Notes: generated by a model from the letters alone, not told the origin. Shown: positions 40,621-52,393, counted from the first letter of the stretch. The stretch is DNA of 64,000 nucleotides from Conchocele bisecta (GCA_029237695.1 CM055271.1:78751488-78815487); one strand, 5' to 3'. A program made the numbers and translations.

Positions 40621-41069
40621 CCCCGCAGGGGACATGGATTGTTTTTATTAATTCGTTCCCACGAAATAACAATTCGTTCCCTCAATTTAACAAATCGTTC
40701 CCACGAATTAACAATTCGTTCCTTCAAATTAACAATTCATTCCCACGAAATAACAATTCATTTGCTCGGATTAACAATTCGTTCTTTCAATTTAACAATT
40801 CGTTCCCTCGAATTAACAATTCGTTCCCTCAATTTAACAATTCGTTCCCTCGAATTAACAATTCATTACCACGATATAACAATTCGTTCGCACGAATTAA
40901 CAATTCGTTCCCGTGGGAACGAATTGTTAATTCGTGGGAACGAACAGTTAACTTGAGGGAACGAATTGGTAATTCGTGGGAACGAATTGTTAATTCCTTA
41001 ATTTGAGGGAACGAATTGATACTTTGTGGCAACGAATTAATAAAAACAAGAATTCTGCGGGTCTCCGTA
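40621..41069. mobile_element. Foldback family A, copy 7, left end cut
   Basis: Starts within the terminal motif (CCCCGCAGGGGACATGG) and ends GGGTCTCCG|TA. Long 21-bp-unit array turning at about 40915. Confidence 0.8.
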
Positions 41070-41258
41070 CATATGTACCTAATATTAGTTATCACATCTT
41101 TGACACATTTCCGGGTGTTGTTTCTGTATTAACACAGCTCGTGTGCAATGTATGTGCATGATGATGTGATAACTACGTTAGATCACGTTTGTCCGCATGT
41201 ACGAGCGATTATCTCCTCGTACATGAACAATGATCTAACTTATACCTATACATTTCAG

Positions 41259-41345
41259 TCCCAAGCCTCGGCACAATTGCCTTCCATGCTCGAAGCTACT
41301 ACAGAAGCAGCTCCTATTCTCTGCGATACGAATTGCTGTCACAGG
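41259..41345 (+). CDS. Host gene exon: C-terminal third of the CUB domain
   Basis: An 87-nt exon after a pyrimidine-rich acceptor (CATTTCAG) and before donor GTTAGT. In phase 1 it encodes 29 residues including GTIAFHAR and SYSLRYELL. This is the closing pair of strands of a CUB domain (pattern: aliphatic, F-H/R-S, ... G/S-F/Y-x-L-x-Y) and completes the domain begun at 38258. The next intron (41346-60976) is about 19.6 kb, of which 18 kb is Polinton P2. Confidence 0.78.
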
Positions 41346-41462
41346 GTTAGTACATCTACCTCCACTGCAGTAACCGATTTCACCAAAATTGCAAAGTATA
41401 CATATCTAACTAAGTATACTTTGAGGGAGAAATTTTCAATTTAAGGATACATTTATTAATTT

Positions 41463-41533
41463 TTATTATACTGAATTCATTACATTATCACAGCCATTTT
41501 GGCTGTGATAATGTAATAAATTCAGTATAATAA
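41463..41533. repeat. Near-perfect 70-bp hairpin
   Basis: TTATTATACTGAATTCATTA and complement around CAGCCATTTTGGCTG, with one mismatch. Confidence 0.85.
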
Positions 41534-41569
41534 TCGTGCATACTTTTTATCATCAAATATATGCAACTT

Positions 41570-41640
41570 GCGACCAGTGTAGATCCTGAGCAGACTGATC
41601 AGGATCTGCACTGTTCGCCATTCCATCAATGATACACCCG
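41570..41640. repeat. Interspersed repeat family H, half
   Basis: GCGACCAGTGTAGATCCTGA and the GATCAGGATCTGCACTGTTC complement. The other half is at 41888-41960, separated by the element at 41692-41883. Confidence 0.6.
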
Positions 41641-41691
41641 TTATTCTTCCAACAAGCAATACAAGTCGTTATTAATATACAGGGGCCTGTT

Positions 41692-41883
41692 TCACTAAAC
41701 TTCGTACGACTAAAATATTCGTAAGTGCAAAATTATGATAATCTGTACATTTCACGTTAACAATGTTTTCTTGCAAACAACTATTGCAAGTAAAATTAAA
41801 AAATTAAAATTAAAATATCCAGACGATTCTAAATGTGCACTTACGAACATTTTAGTCGTACGAAGTTTAGTGAAACGGGCCCC
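41692..41883. mobile_element. 192-bp MITE inserted in a family H repeat
   Basis: Terminal inverted repeats of nearly 50 bp: GGGGCCTGTTTCACTAAACT at the left, AGTTTAGTGAAACGGGCCCC at the right. Confidence 0.8.
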
Positions 41884-42257
41884 AGTAGTGTGATCGTTTA
41901 CCACTAGGCGCTACACCGGTCACAAATTCAATAAGCCCCATTTATCCAGTCACATTTATGCAATTTGGACAAGATATGATAACACTGGTCTAGTTTTATT
42001 ACTGATATGTAGACATGTATATGGCGTACGGATTGTGCATTTGGCTGGACAGCAATCAATTTCAAATGATGATTACATGTGACTGGGCTCCATTGGTCGA
42101 ACAATCAGTAAGCCTATATCTTGTGTTAGTGCACTGGCTTCTACATATAACCGTTTACTAACTTAATACACACCGCCTGAGCTAATTTTGCCAGTATTTG
42201 TAAATATGTCTCTTGCAGAATATTTGAATATTGTGTTTGAAAGTAAGCAGCTTGATT

Positions 42258-42262
42258 GGCTG
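42258..42262. repeat. P2 target-site duplication, left copy (GGCTG)
   Basis: GGCTG (or TGGCTG) abuts the P2 terminus and recurs at 60288-60292. It differs from the P1 target. Confidence 0.85.
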
Positions 42263-42528
42263 AGTAGTATAAAGAGAGTCAAAATGATACCACCTGTGGT
42301 GGCATCATTTATAACCCTTTATACTACCCCCACCACCCCCGAAAAATCAAAAATTGGTTAACGAGGAAATTGTCTCCCACCAACCACGAAAAATTGGTCG
42401 TGAAAAAAAAAACATAATGTTTTCCCGACAGTAAATTTATGATAAAATAATTATTTCAATGTGCCCACGAGTGATAGTTTATATTCCAACACCCCATTTT
42501 TCTCCTCCAATACAGCTAATTTATTTCG
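42263..42528 (+). repeat. P2 terminal inverted repeat at the zinc-finger end (266 bp)
   Basis: It starts AGTAGTATAAAGAGAGTC. It has a 29-bp segment (ten A's followed by CATAATGTTTTCCCGACAG) that is absent from both P1 repeats, and P2-specific bases in the CCTGTGGTGGCATC region. Confidence 0.95.
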
Positions 42529-42758
42529 CAGATCAGAACTAACTAATTCTACCAGCTCTAGTCTACCACGTTCACCTGTAGCCACCTGACAGTGTAGTAT
42601 TGCTTATGTCTACAAAGAGTTTGGGCACTAACGAATTTACAAGGGCATCTGGGGCATTGAAATTGCGGGGGGACACAAGGAATTTTTCTACGTCTCGCTA
42701 GATGCCTTCGTAGATATTCTTTACGCGTAAACGTCTTACAACAAGTCTCACACTCCAT
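42451..42758 (-). pseudogene. P2 small zinc-finger protein ending inside the terminal repeat
   Basis: Counterpart of 30675-30976. The two finger units are intact (one Ile to Val change), and the frame stops early (42558), as in P1 but with a different local sequence (CAATACTACACTG against CAATACACTG). The coiled-coil remainder is still readable in another frame to 42451, inside the 266-bp repeat. Since both copies break at the same place, the split may be real (two ORFs) or an ancestral break. Confidence 0.55.
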
Positions 42759-42874
42759 TATATATGTATATGTTTATGTTTATATTCAATTAGAAGTGAA
42801 AAAAAACATAATGTTTTCAAGACCAATTGAACAGATAAATTGCATAGGTTATACAAAAGTATATTACAGAAAAT

Positions 42875-45800
42875 ATGATAACGTCAGAAATTAGAGCAGA
42901 AATCGAAAGTTTGAGAAGAGAAGCCGAATCTCTAGGGATTACTTATAGTAAACGGTTGAGAGTTAGGGGGTTGACAAATCTTATAAACTCCACAAAGAAT
43001 GAGGCGTTTATGAAGCGGTTTACCCGCGCCCACAAACGAGGAGCCTTTAAAGATATATCCAAAGCGGAGGAAGTAGGTAACAGAATTCAAAAAGAAAGTA
43101 TTGCGGGGTTAAGGGCTAGTGTAATCAAACCTTCAAGCACAAATAATTTGTCCCAAATTAGACGCCAAAATAATAATAAGAAAAAATCTATCGTTAGCGC
43201 GATAGTGGAAAAAGGTGAAGAAATATTGGGGGCTCACGATGAAACATTGGAAAAGGTAGAAAATGGAAGACGGGTAGTTACATTATCCTTTCGTAAAAAC
43301 ATTAACATTAACGAGTCTGAACGCATGTCCGATAAACTCGCTCCGTATCTAACAACCAATTTTTATTTGAGATATTCATATTCTTACAAGCTAGAACATA
43401 TGGAGGAAATTAAAAATGGAAAACCTAAAACTATAATATTTCACAAAAATCTCGGTGGTAGCGAACCACTATCATCAATGAAAACCGTTAAAAAATGGCT
43501 GTCAGATAAGGAGCAAACACGAATAATGTCCGATAAAATAGACAGACCAAATACAAAGTGGAAGTTTGTAAGATGGGTAGAGGTTTTTGTAAAGCTAATA
43601 CAGGGTAGTAGGGGAATAGATTTGGGACTACAATCCAAAGAAGCAGCAGGAGGAGAACTTCCAGAATGGTTGAGGAATAGAAAAGGTATGTATTCTTTAG
43701 ATAAGTATAATGACGATCTTTGTCTGTTCAGGTGTCTAGCTATGCACCTTGATAAAAAGATCAGACCTGACAGATGTACAGAAAAGGCGAAAGAACTTAG
43801 TAAGCAATATTTCGGTAGTAATTTGGTTTCACCAATTTCTTTTTCAGATCTGAAAAAGGTTGAAGAGTTTTTTAAAATCGGTATAGAAGTATATCAACCC
43901 ACTGAATGTAATGTATGGTGGTTGAAAAAGGTACCAGCGCACTATAAGGCAATAGGTATAAACCAATGACAATAGGACTGTTTAATAATCACGCATTTCT
44001 GATAAAAAACCTTAAAAACCTATCTAAATTTACGCCTGCGATAATTGCAAGCAGAAATTCACGAAAGCGAGTAATATGAAGAGACACGGACCAACATGTA
44101 TGAGAGGTGAGACAAAAGTAATATGTGATGGTAATTATTTAGAGCGCCCGCGTTCGTCGTTCGAGAAAGCGTTTTACCAAAAGGTTCTAACAGTTATGGG
44201 GCGATCGATTGGATGTATTCTGTGGAAAAGCGGGAGGGAATTCACATTCACCACGAACAGTGCGGACACGGAGGTGAAAGATGGATTTTAGGAGCTCCGG
44301 TAGATGGATACTGTCCAGAAACCAATACCGTATATCAATATCACGGCTGTTACTGGCACGGGTGTGAGATTCATGCAAAGCATAGAAAAGAAGAACGCGC
44401 ATCCACTATGAGAAGAGATAAAGTTATTAGAAAAAGCAAAGAATTCAACCTAGTAGTTATGTGGGAATGCGAATTTCAAAGAACGGGTAAAGATATAAAG
44501 ATCGGTTGTGACACTACTCTTTATCCATATCAGATAGTATACGATTTTGAGGCGTATCTCCAGCCAGAAGTTGAAACTACCGGTAATAGTTTAGAGTACG
44601 AAGCTGAGCACGTTCCGGCAAGCGTTAGTATAGGAGATAATTTCTCAGGAACAGTAACTCATATTTGTGATAAAGATCCCGCAAAACTTATAGAAAAATT
44701 CGTAGAAGATTTGAAAGTCAGGGGAAAAGCTATAAGAGAAGAAGTGTGGTCAAGATATGGGTTTAATACAGAACATTTACGTAAAAACCAAATCGCCAAG
44801 ATCGAACAGTGGATAGTAGCAAGTACCGGTTATAGGTTTTACAGCAGTAAGTACGATATAAACTTAATAAAGAAATACCTAGTAGGCGAACTGGCATCAA
44901 CAACAAAGAAAGTAATGGTCGGAAAACGTGCAAACGCAACAATATTTCTATTTACTCCAGAGTTTAGATTTCTTGATGTAATACTTTATCTAGGACCCGG
45001 TGTAAGTTACGATAGTTGGATAAAAGCCTACGAATGCAAAGGACAGAAATCTTTCTTTCCTTATGAGTGGTTCGATTCTCCAGACAAACTGGATTACCCA
45101 GGACTACCGGATATAGAGAATTGGTATTCCAAACTATCTGGGAAAATGTTAATAGACGAAACAGAATTAAGTAAATGTCGTAGAATTTTCGAAGAAAATA
45201 ATATGAAAACTTTCAGAGATTGGTTGAAATATTATAACGATTTAGATGTAGCACCGTTCCTAGAAGAACGGTTGGAAAAAATGTGTGAATTTTATAAACA
45301 CAGAGGTGTGGATATTTTTCAAAGATGCGGTAACACTACCTGGAGTAGCTATACAATATTTATTGAGAGGAACCATTAAAGAACAAAAATCTTCAAAGAC
45401 GATTATACCGGAGGATGCTCTATATGCACCAAAAGAAGAAACATACGAAATGATGAAGGACGCTCTAGTTGGCGGTCCATCAATAGTATTTACACGATAT
45501 GCAGAAGCTGGTGTTTCAAATATTAGATCTAATTCCTCAAATGAAATTAACAAACCTTGCAAGGCTGTTTTGGGGTACGATGCAAACGCGTTATATCTAC
45601 GTTAAATAAAGAGATGCCGTGTGGGAGAGAAACTATACACCATATAGATACCCCACATAACCCTAAATTTATTAAAAAGTTTTGTAAAAGAGTTTTATCT
45701 GGAGACTGGTTTGGGTTTGCGGAGGTGGATATAGAAGTTCCACACAACTTAAAACATAAGTTTTCTGAAATGTCCCCAATATTTATAAACAGAGAAGTAG

Positions 45801-46864
45801 AGGTTGATGAAGTTACCACAAACATGTTAAAATATTTGGAAGATACTGGAAGAACTAGAGGAAATGGAAGAAAATTGGTGGGATCTATGACCGCCACTAA
45901 AGTATTGCTGTACGCGCCACTGTTGAAATGGTATTTAAAACACGGCCTAGAAATAACTGGAGTTCATCGTGTTATAGATTATATTAGTGGAAAACCATTC
46001 GAATGGTTCGCAAAAGAAGTTACAGCCGCAAGACGAACGGGTGATGTAGAACCAAATAAGAAACCAGTAGCCGACATAATGAAATTATTAGGAAACTCGT
46101 GTTGTGGAAAAATGATAGAGGCAACGGAGAGACATTTAAATACGACATATACACAAAACGAAACCTGTGTTGACAAAGCATTAAGATCTGCATTCTTTGA
46201 CGATTTGGAAGAGATAGGAGATGCGTACGAAATATCTTCAAGAAAACCCAGGTGTGCGGTAAAGAGACCATTCCATTGTGGAATAGCGGTTTATCAACTA
46301 GCTAAATTGAGAATGTTGGAATTTTACTACGAATTTCTAGATAAATACGTAAAAAGAGAAGACTTTGAATTAATACAGATGGATACAGATAGTATGTATA
46401 TAGGAGTTAGTGGAAAAACGATAGAGGAATTGATTAGACCTAACTTACTAGACGAGTTTGAAAAAGAAAAAAATAAATGGTTGGCTTGGGATAAATGGAG
46501 CGAAAGAGAGCCAGGACTTTTCAAAATGGAATTCAGCGGAGATAGGGCGATAGCGTTATCTAGTAAGTGTTATTTCGTAGAAAAATTAATATCACTAAAG
46601 ATAATTTGGAACAAATTAAAATTAATAAAAACTCTGCGAAAGGAATGTCCAAGAGAACTAACAATTTAAATTGGGATAGATATAAACGAGTACTAAGTGA
46701 AACTACAGAAGATTGGAAAACACATTATAGATGTAGCACAAAATAGAGGATTTAAAATGAAAGACGGCGTTATGAAAACGTACTGTCAACAAAAATTAGG
46801 ACTCTCGGCATACTACGATAAAAGACGCGTGTTACCAGACGGAATACATACAGAACATCTCTAG
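42875..46864 (+). pseudogene. pPolB: P2 protein-primed DNA polymerase B, frameshifted
   Basis: About 1,330 codons from ATG 42875 to TAG 46862-46864, with at least five frame breaks (near 43965, 44025-44290, 45320, 45600 and 46700). Longer open stretches than P1: an N-terminal 364-codon block, a 388-codon block with the endonuclease-like GCYWHGC motif and exonuclease I (YDFEAYL), and a 370-codon block with polymerase motifs B (LLGNSCCGKM) and C (QMDTDSMYIG) and the KCYFVEK segment. Motif A (GYDANALYL) lies near 45575. The 3' end overlaps the integrase end by 33 bp. Confidence 0.9.
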
Positions 46865-47884
46865 TGATCCGGGGGGTAGCTGGGTGTCAGAAGGCACTAT
46901 AAGAAGTTCTTCGCGAACAAACCCTCGAGATGGCCCATCATCCAAATAGTAGAGCACGGGCTCATCGGGTTTGGTAATAGATCGATCTAGATGATATACA
47001 TTGAGAGACCACACTGGATCAGTCGCGCGGCGGCTGCCACCTTCGAGCTCTCCCGGTTGATAGAGGTACAGGACGTCAATATCTGATGGAAGTGCAATCG
47101 GCGATTGCTGCTCCTCTAAACCAACGGGTCGCCCGCGCGAGACGGCAGATGGCTTGCTCGTCACCCTTTTAAACTTGATAGCATCTACAGGCTTCTTACC
47201 TATCAATCTGGTCACCTCTCCGTTCAGTGCGGAGACCACGGCGGGCAGTCTGGCCACCCACTCGGTCGATCGTGAATGGGGGTCTACAAGTTCTTTAGCG
47301 TATTGGTGTCCGAACAGTCTCTCAGCCAGGGTTCGATTGAAGCGTTCCACGATCCCCTGGTCCCGGTGGATATTGACGCGGCCGCGTCTGATAGAAACTT
47401 TATGCTTAGACAATAGATGAGAGACCGCGCCCATGAACTCGCGGCCGGGATCGACCTGGAGAAGATTCGGCCATTTGAGAGGACTCCTCTTATATATTCG
47501 GGAAAGAGCCTCGGCCACTTCCTTAGATTCTTTAGTGGCCAACGGCTCAGCCCCCTTATAACGACTCGCTACGTCAACGATTGTCAGTGCGTACTTGTAC
47601 GTCTTGCGACCGACGCGATCGTGAGGTAGAAACAGGAGGTCCGCTTGGTGAACTTGGTTCGGCACCGGCCAAGTCGAATTTCGGCCGCGAATATTGTGAG
47701 GCGCGGGTAAATAGATCTGCCAGATGGCCTGCTTCTTGAGCCATTCCTTGACAGCGTTTTCTGAAACCTTGGTCGCCGCCGCGAGGTTCTTGATGGCCGT
47801 GAGTCCCTTCCAGTAGCCGCGTGGGCTATAGTATGTATTCGACAGCTTGCGCGTTAGTTTGGTATCAAGTTTGCGCGTGTTCAT
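46832..47884 (-). CDS. INT: P2 RVE-family integrase, open reading frame
   Basis: 350 residues, open. Same DDE core as P1 (QADLLFLP, QVDPGREFMG, IVERFNRT) and the complete C-terminal region with LYYLDDGPSRGFVREELLIV. Relative to P1 it has an in-frame replacement of 3 by 15 bases encoding a palindromic CAATCGCCGATTGCA (47094-47108) between the core and the C-terminal domain. The start overlaps the g14 end by 20 bp. The very last residues may be altered, because this end overlaps the polymerase 3' end. Confidence 0.92.
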   Translation of the reverse strand: MNTRKLDTKLTRKLSNTYYSPRGYWKGLTAIKNLAAATKVSENAVKEWLKKQAIWQIYLPAPHNIRGRNSTWPVPNQVHQADLLFLPHDRVGRKTYKYALTIVDVASRYKGAEPLATKESKEVAEALSRIYKRSPLKWPNLLQVDPGREFMGAVSHLLSKHKVSIRRGRVNIHRDQGIVERFNRTLAERLFGHQYAKELVDPHSRSTEWVARLPAVVSALNGEVTRLIGKKPVDAIKFKRVTSKPSAVSRGRPVGLEEQQSPIALPSDIDVLYLYQPGELEGGSRRATDPVWSLNVYHLDRSITKPDEPVLYYLDDGPSRGFVREELLIVPSDTQLPPGSLEMFCMYSVW

Positions 47885-48239
47885 CGTATGCGAAGTATTC
47901 TAATATATCGGACAATCTCCAACATGCCCTCGCCAGTTCGTCCGGTAACTGCGTCGTTAATAATAAACCTTTGTTGGAAGTTTCGCTGCAGCCCCAATCG
48001 CGTTTGGGTTGGAACAGGAGAGGGGAATCTAATTCATTCAATCTCGATTGGGAGTCCAATCCCCCAGGATTGGTGGAGGAATCTAACATCCGCTTTGCGA
48101 AAAGGATGGCCGCTTTTTCGTCCTCGCGCCACGTCTCGAGAGAATCTCGGGCCAGACGAATCATACTCTTTGCACCAGGTAAACGATGGGCAGTGTAGCC
48201 TACATCGATCATAGCGTCATAAAGTTCGTCAACTAACAT
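47865..48239 (-). CDS. P2 g14: unrecognised protein, open
   Basis: 124 residues, open from MLVDELYDAMIDVGYTA to FAYDEHAQT. Charged and helical N-terminal half (RDSLETWREDEKAAILFAKR), Ser/Asn/Leu-rich linker over palindromic DNA, and a compact C-terminal helix region (LPDELARACWRLSDILEYF). Overlap with the integrase start suggests coupled expression. Function unknown. Confidence 0.5.
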   Translation of the reverse strand: MLVDELYDAMIDVGYTAHRLPGAKSMIRLARDSLETWREDEKAAILFAKRMLDSSTNPGGLDSQSRLNELDSPLLFQPKRDWGCSETSNKGLLLTTQLPDELARACWRLSDILEYFAYDEHAQT

Positions 48240-48277
48240 CGTTCTATATATATATATTTATAAAAAAAAAAATTGTT

Positions 48278-48721
48278 TTAATTAATTAATTTAAAATCTC
48301 GATTGAATATAATAGCCGACGAGACCCACCACACCCATTCCCACGACGATGAACGCGATCTCGCGGTCCTTTTGGGCCTCTGACGGTACATAGAAATCTG
48401 AAGTTGGGGCTCGGGATCCATTGGATCGAGACTTTTGTGCGGATATGCCAGCGCGTACTCGCGGTTGGCTTCTTCAACGTTCTGAAAAGTTTGTGCGGCG
48501 TGATTTTCGCGGCGAAGCTCTTCGTTGACCCAGTCCAGATGGGCGGTTCGTTTTTTCGACCACGCTTCCTTTGCACTATTGAGTTGTTCTACAGCTAAAT
48601 CATGACGCTTACGCTCCTCATCCACGTTCGAGCTTTTCATTTTAGAGAATATAAAGTTGCTACCGCTGAACGCCAATGCGTTTACAAGCGCACCACCTAC
48701 TATTACTGCGATTGAAGCCAT
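48278..48721 (-). CDS. P2 g13: membrane/coiled-coil protein with a shifted internal stretch
   Basis: 147 codons open throughout. Compared with P1, a missing T and an extra G leave about 25 residues before the C-terminal membrane segment (QISMYRQRPKRTARSRSSS) in another frame. The acidic segment read in P1 (SDFYVPSEAQKDRE) is more plausible. So this ORF is open only because two indels compensate each other. Confidence 0.5.
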   Translation of the reverse strand: MASIAVIVGGALVNALAFSGSNFIFSKMKSSNVDEERKRHDLAVEQLNSAKEAWSKKRTAHLDWVNEELRRENHAAQTFQNVEEANREYALAYPHKSLDPMDPEPQLQISMYRQRPKRTARSRSSSWEWVWWVSSAIIFNRDFKLIN

Positions 48722-48955
48722 TTATTTCCATATATTAACTGGTAGAATACCAGCTTTAACTAGATAATCTCGGGTCCAAACTGCGGCCGCTACATCTAAG
48801 GTCGCGAGCCCTACGTCTCTCACATTAAAGTCCAATTTGGGAGCGGTTCCTCCTAGGGCCATCTTTGATAGTCGAGCATACCCGATACTGAAACCCGATA
48901 TCACTACGGCGTGATAAAGCGCATTCACTAACATTTTACCATCTTGTTCAGCCAT
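48722..48955 (-). CDS. P2 g12: small conserved membrane protein
   Basis: 77 residues, identical in sequence to P1 g12. It abuts g13 and overlaps the g11 end by 8 bp. Confidence 0.65.
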   Translation of the reverse strand: MAEQDGKMLVNALYHAVVISGFSIGYARLSKMALGGTAPKLDFNVRDVGLATLDVAAAVWTRDYLVKAGILPVNIWK

Positions 48956-49526
48956 TGTTATAATTATTGCATATAAAAGGGGTCGCGATCAATGTTAAAT
49001 GGGGCGCATCCAAATTCAACATTGTTGATGATTGGTGTTTAGTAACTTTCTTCTGAACACTGGCTGGTTGTTTTTTCGGGTATTTCCACACGCACAGGGC
49101 ACCAACAACTGCCAGACTACCACCAACAAACCAACTCCAATTCGTGAATTGGGGTTCAGTCCAACTCCAACGGGAGTTGGTATTGGGTGACAAATTAAAT
49201 GAATTTGGGTGTGCTTCTAATTCGTGAATTTGGGGTGAAGTTGAACCCGATTGCTCTGTCTTCAGATGTTTTGCTGTCTCCGTCCCCATCAATTCAGGAA
49301 TTTGCTGCAACCCCAATCTCGATTGGAGTTTAGCCTCTCGAAGCTCGGCGAGTATTTTATCTTGTTTAACTTTTCGGGTGGCAGCCGCCGCCCTCCCAGC
49401 TGCCTGTCTTTTAGGATTTTTTATATGCGGTATGTCATCCAGTGGCGGAGTAACACTCTGGTTCGATTGTGTTGGAGCAATCTGGTTCAACTCCGTCACT
49501 CTCGTGGGTGTGTCTTGTGTCATCAT
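48948..49526 (-). CDS. P2 g11: basic/linker protein with C-terminal membrane segment, open
   Basis: 192 residues, open. The basic helix (NPKRQAAGRAAAATRKVKQ), the low-complexity linker over palindromic repeats, and a predicted membrane segment (FVGGSLAVVGALCVWKY) with a Lys-rich tail are all in one frame. This supports P2, not P1, as the ancestral reading of the C-terminus. Confidence 0.55.
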   Translation of the reverse strand: MMTQDTPTRVTELNQIAPTQSNQSVTPPLDDIPHIKNPKRQAAGRAAAATRKVKQDKILAELREAKLQSRLGLQQIPELMGTETAKHLKTEQSGSTSPQIHELEAHPNSFNLSPNTNSRWSWTEPQFTNWSWFVGGSLAVVGALCVWKYPKKQPASVQKKVTKHQSSTMLNLDAPHLTLIATPFICNNYNNG

Positions 49527-50097
49527 TTTCAGGGCTTATAGTTCGTGGGCATATATGTCCAAATTGACAGTGTTTACCCGTGGTCAACGCGGTTGTCAGC
49601 GGAGCTAAGTACATTCCAAACTTGTGGTAAATTGAGCAGCATGCCGTTCTAAGAGTGTGTCCTATAAAAGGGTCAGTCTCTAGATCGTGAATCAACCCTT
49701 CGGTGTTTGGTATAGGGAGAAGTCTACTAACGGCGGTAGCGTACAAATGAATAGCTGCCGATCCAAGAGTTTTTGTCATCTCTGCTCCCAATTTGGATTC
49801 GTATCGCGCATACATTTTATCGATCTCCGCATCTGACATCTTATCCACCTGACAAACTGAGAGAGACGCCTACCTAGATAATGCTCCGATTGTCCCCCAG
49901 CAACCAGCGCAGCTAGACGCTCGCGTCGCGCCGCATTTTCATTCGGAGTCGTTGCACTCAACCCAATACCAACTGCCGTTGGAGTTGGAGTTGGAGTTGA
50001 TCCCGATTGCTCTGTCGGATCATTATCTTTGGCAGTCGGAGTTGAGGTTTCTTCTATTAGCTGATCGAGAAGTTCGTCGCAGTTCATTTTTCTTAAA
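49435..50097 (-). pseudogene. P2 g10: conserved Polinton protein, frameshifted
   Basis: Counterpart of P1 g10. Two extra bases in a CTCTCT run near 49860 break the frame. The C-terminal half after MDKMSDAEIDKMYARYE is open to 49435 and includes HTLRTACCSIYHKFGMYLAP and the KHCQFGHICP motif. P1 and P2 are broken at different places. Confidence 0.55.
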
Positions 50098-50208
50098 ATT
50101 AATTTAACTATTCTAACAACTCTCATCACTTTAACATATTGCCAAGCGCACCACCCGATACTTATGATCACCATTATGCTCGCAACAAAGCTAGCAGCGG
50201 AGCACCAA

Positions 50209-50323
50209 ATTGTTAACATTGTTAACCATTTGTTAAGCATTTGTTCAGCATTGTTCAGCATTGTTCAGCATTTGTTCAGCAATTGCTAAGCATTGTTCAG
50301 CAATTGCTAAGCATTGCAATAGC
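50209..50323. repeat. P2 iteron-like array
   Basis: Complement of the P1 array at 23061-23172, units TTGTTCAGCA / TTGCTAAGCA. Confidence 0.7.
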
Positions 50324-50364
50324 TTATTACTTTGTAATTTTCCTAATTTTTTCAAAATTATTAA

Positions 50365-51032
50365 TTAATTGATAACTTTATAAGCAGTTGGTTGATCAGT
50401 CTTTAGCAGAAGCTTGGCGTGCTTAGTTTCGGAAAGCATCTGTCGAACCTCCAGGCGCTCCTCGCGCGTTGGGATAACGTCATTCTCTCGAAGACAGTCA
50501 TCGAATGAGTCTCGGTCCTTGCAGTGAAAGAGGGCGACCCATTTCGTTTGCTCGCGCAGATCCTTGAGGACGGCGTTGTATTTTTGAGTGGATATCCATA
50601 CGCTTTGTCTAGCATGGCGGCCAGAAAATGCGAGCTCGGAGAGCATGTCCTTCTTTTTGGTCATCGCCGCCTTGGCCGAGCAATCGTCAATCACGTATAG
50701 GGTGGGCTCGCCCTGAAATATTTGGTATAAACCACGTAACCAATCGTGAAGCCTATCACCAGGGTCAATAACGTATACCTCAGGGTCGGTCCATATCCAC
50801 GGGCACCGCTGATAAGTATCGTTGTGCCGCACAGTGGGACATAGGATCACAATGTGACGAAAGGCATCGCGGTAGGATCCCTCGAGTAAGTCGAGGATGA
50901 AAACAGTTTTTCCACATCCTGTCTGCCCACATATTATGGCAGAGTGAGCATCTCAATCGTGAATTGGTATTGATTGTTAATTTTCTTAATTAATTCTTTA
51001 GAATTAGTAGATCGCTGATACGTATCGACCAT
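50365..51032 (-). pseudogene. ATP: P2 packaging ATPase, frameshifted near the start
   Basis: One base is missing at the palindromic CTC-CAATCGTGAATTGG site (about 50953), before Walker A. The rest, including Walker B (LYVIDDCSAK) and the C-terminal half, matches P1. Confidence 0.88.
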
Positions 51033-52301
51033 CTTCGATGTTGAGTTGTGCGTCTGTAATTATATAAGTACACGTTCAATGGCCCGGCTCCGTCCGCCTC
51101 TTTGGTTATCTGGATCGTCACACACCCTCACTAGCGTTCTCAACTTGGCGTCCGCTACCGTGTATTTGGTCATCGTCGCTGGCTCGCATGTCTAGCCATA
51201 ACGCGTATTTGGTATTCAGGAACTCCGCGAGGGAGACGGCCGAGAGATGCAGGTCTTTTGCAACTGCTGCAACCTCCGGAGAGCGCTTAGAGCCGGCAGC
51301 AAACTGCTTTCTTACTTCATCCCACTGCTGGTGCGCGCGAAGACCCGTGCTGTAGAGTTGATTGGGGACTCCCTCGATCGTCACCTCTACCTTCGTGATT
51401 TTGGGGTTATAGAATCTGTCGGTTTTTCTAGCACCGAACGCGAACCGAGCATCTTGGAACAACATCAGTATACCTTTCATCGAGCGGGCGGGTACGTTGA
51501 CGTTAATATTCCATAATGTGTCACTTTTGTCTTTCGGCATCTTGCGATGGCGAAGAACTCGGTCGTAAAGTATGGCAACGCGCCCGGCGTACTGGGTTCT
51601 GATCAATCGCGCGAGTTCGGGCATCGTGACCATGTCGTACTCCAGCGAAACAGTATCGATCGTATACGTCGATAACATGTCGCTGGCTATAATAACTCGG
51701 CCGTAGTCGTTGAACGTTAGTTCGTATTCGAGGCGGTCAGCCAAAGCGCTCTGATAGTAGGGCATGTGACTCTCCAGCAACTCAAAGTCGAGCGGGATGT
51801 AGAAGCGGTTGCCGTAAGCGCCCGCGACCGCGTTGTCACTAGCGTTGTTATCTACCTTGTTAGCAGCCCCGATTCTAAGTTTGGTTACGTTCTTATTTTT
51901 GCTGGTGTCAATACCTTGATAGACAGCGTTTTTCGAGCTCGTGTGACGTCTTCCACAGGTCCTGATAGCAATGGTAGACGTCGCTGTCGTCGATCGACAT
52001 CACCTCATTACCAGAAATCTTTATCATGGTCTTCTTGACGATGGCGCGACCCAGGTTCTGAACGACGGTTCGGTCCGCGTCCGTCGACGTTAGCGAAATA
52101 GTGGAAAGCGAGGCGAACAGTACCCGGCACAATGACGTCGTTAGCTCCGAGGTTGGGGAAGCGGACTAAGAGCTGCTGGTTCTGGTCGATCGTCGATGGG
52201 TTGTTCGTAATAACGACACTCTGTCTCACGCCTTTTGCCCCGAGGGGCTCACGCAGTCTGCGGTATGGATTGAGTTTGCGACCGTATTGACTCGAAGACA
52301 T
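51004..52301 (-). pseudogene. MCP: P2 major capsid protein, frameshifted
   Basis: Same protein as P1 21080-22375, with an extra base near 52100, an extra A near 51929 and two extra bases near 51118. The central 220 codons (LESHMPYYQSA onward) remain open. All the family motifs seen in P1 can be found in one frame or another. Confidence 0.9.
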
Positions 52302-52393
52302 AATTAATTAATTTTTTCAAAATTATTGAAACTATTAAACCCGTATGGTTTTGTCTTTAATACATAATTAATTTTGTAAACACATTATTAAAG

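Noticed and set aside
51247..51516. Antisense ORFs inside the capsid, ATPase and g7/g8 genes of both Polintons
   Set aside because: They mirror conserved sense genes and have no features of their own.
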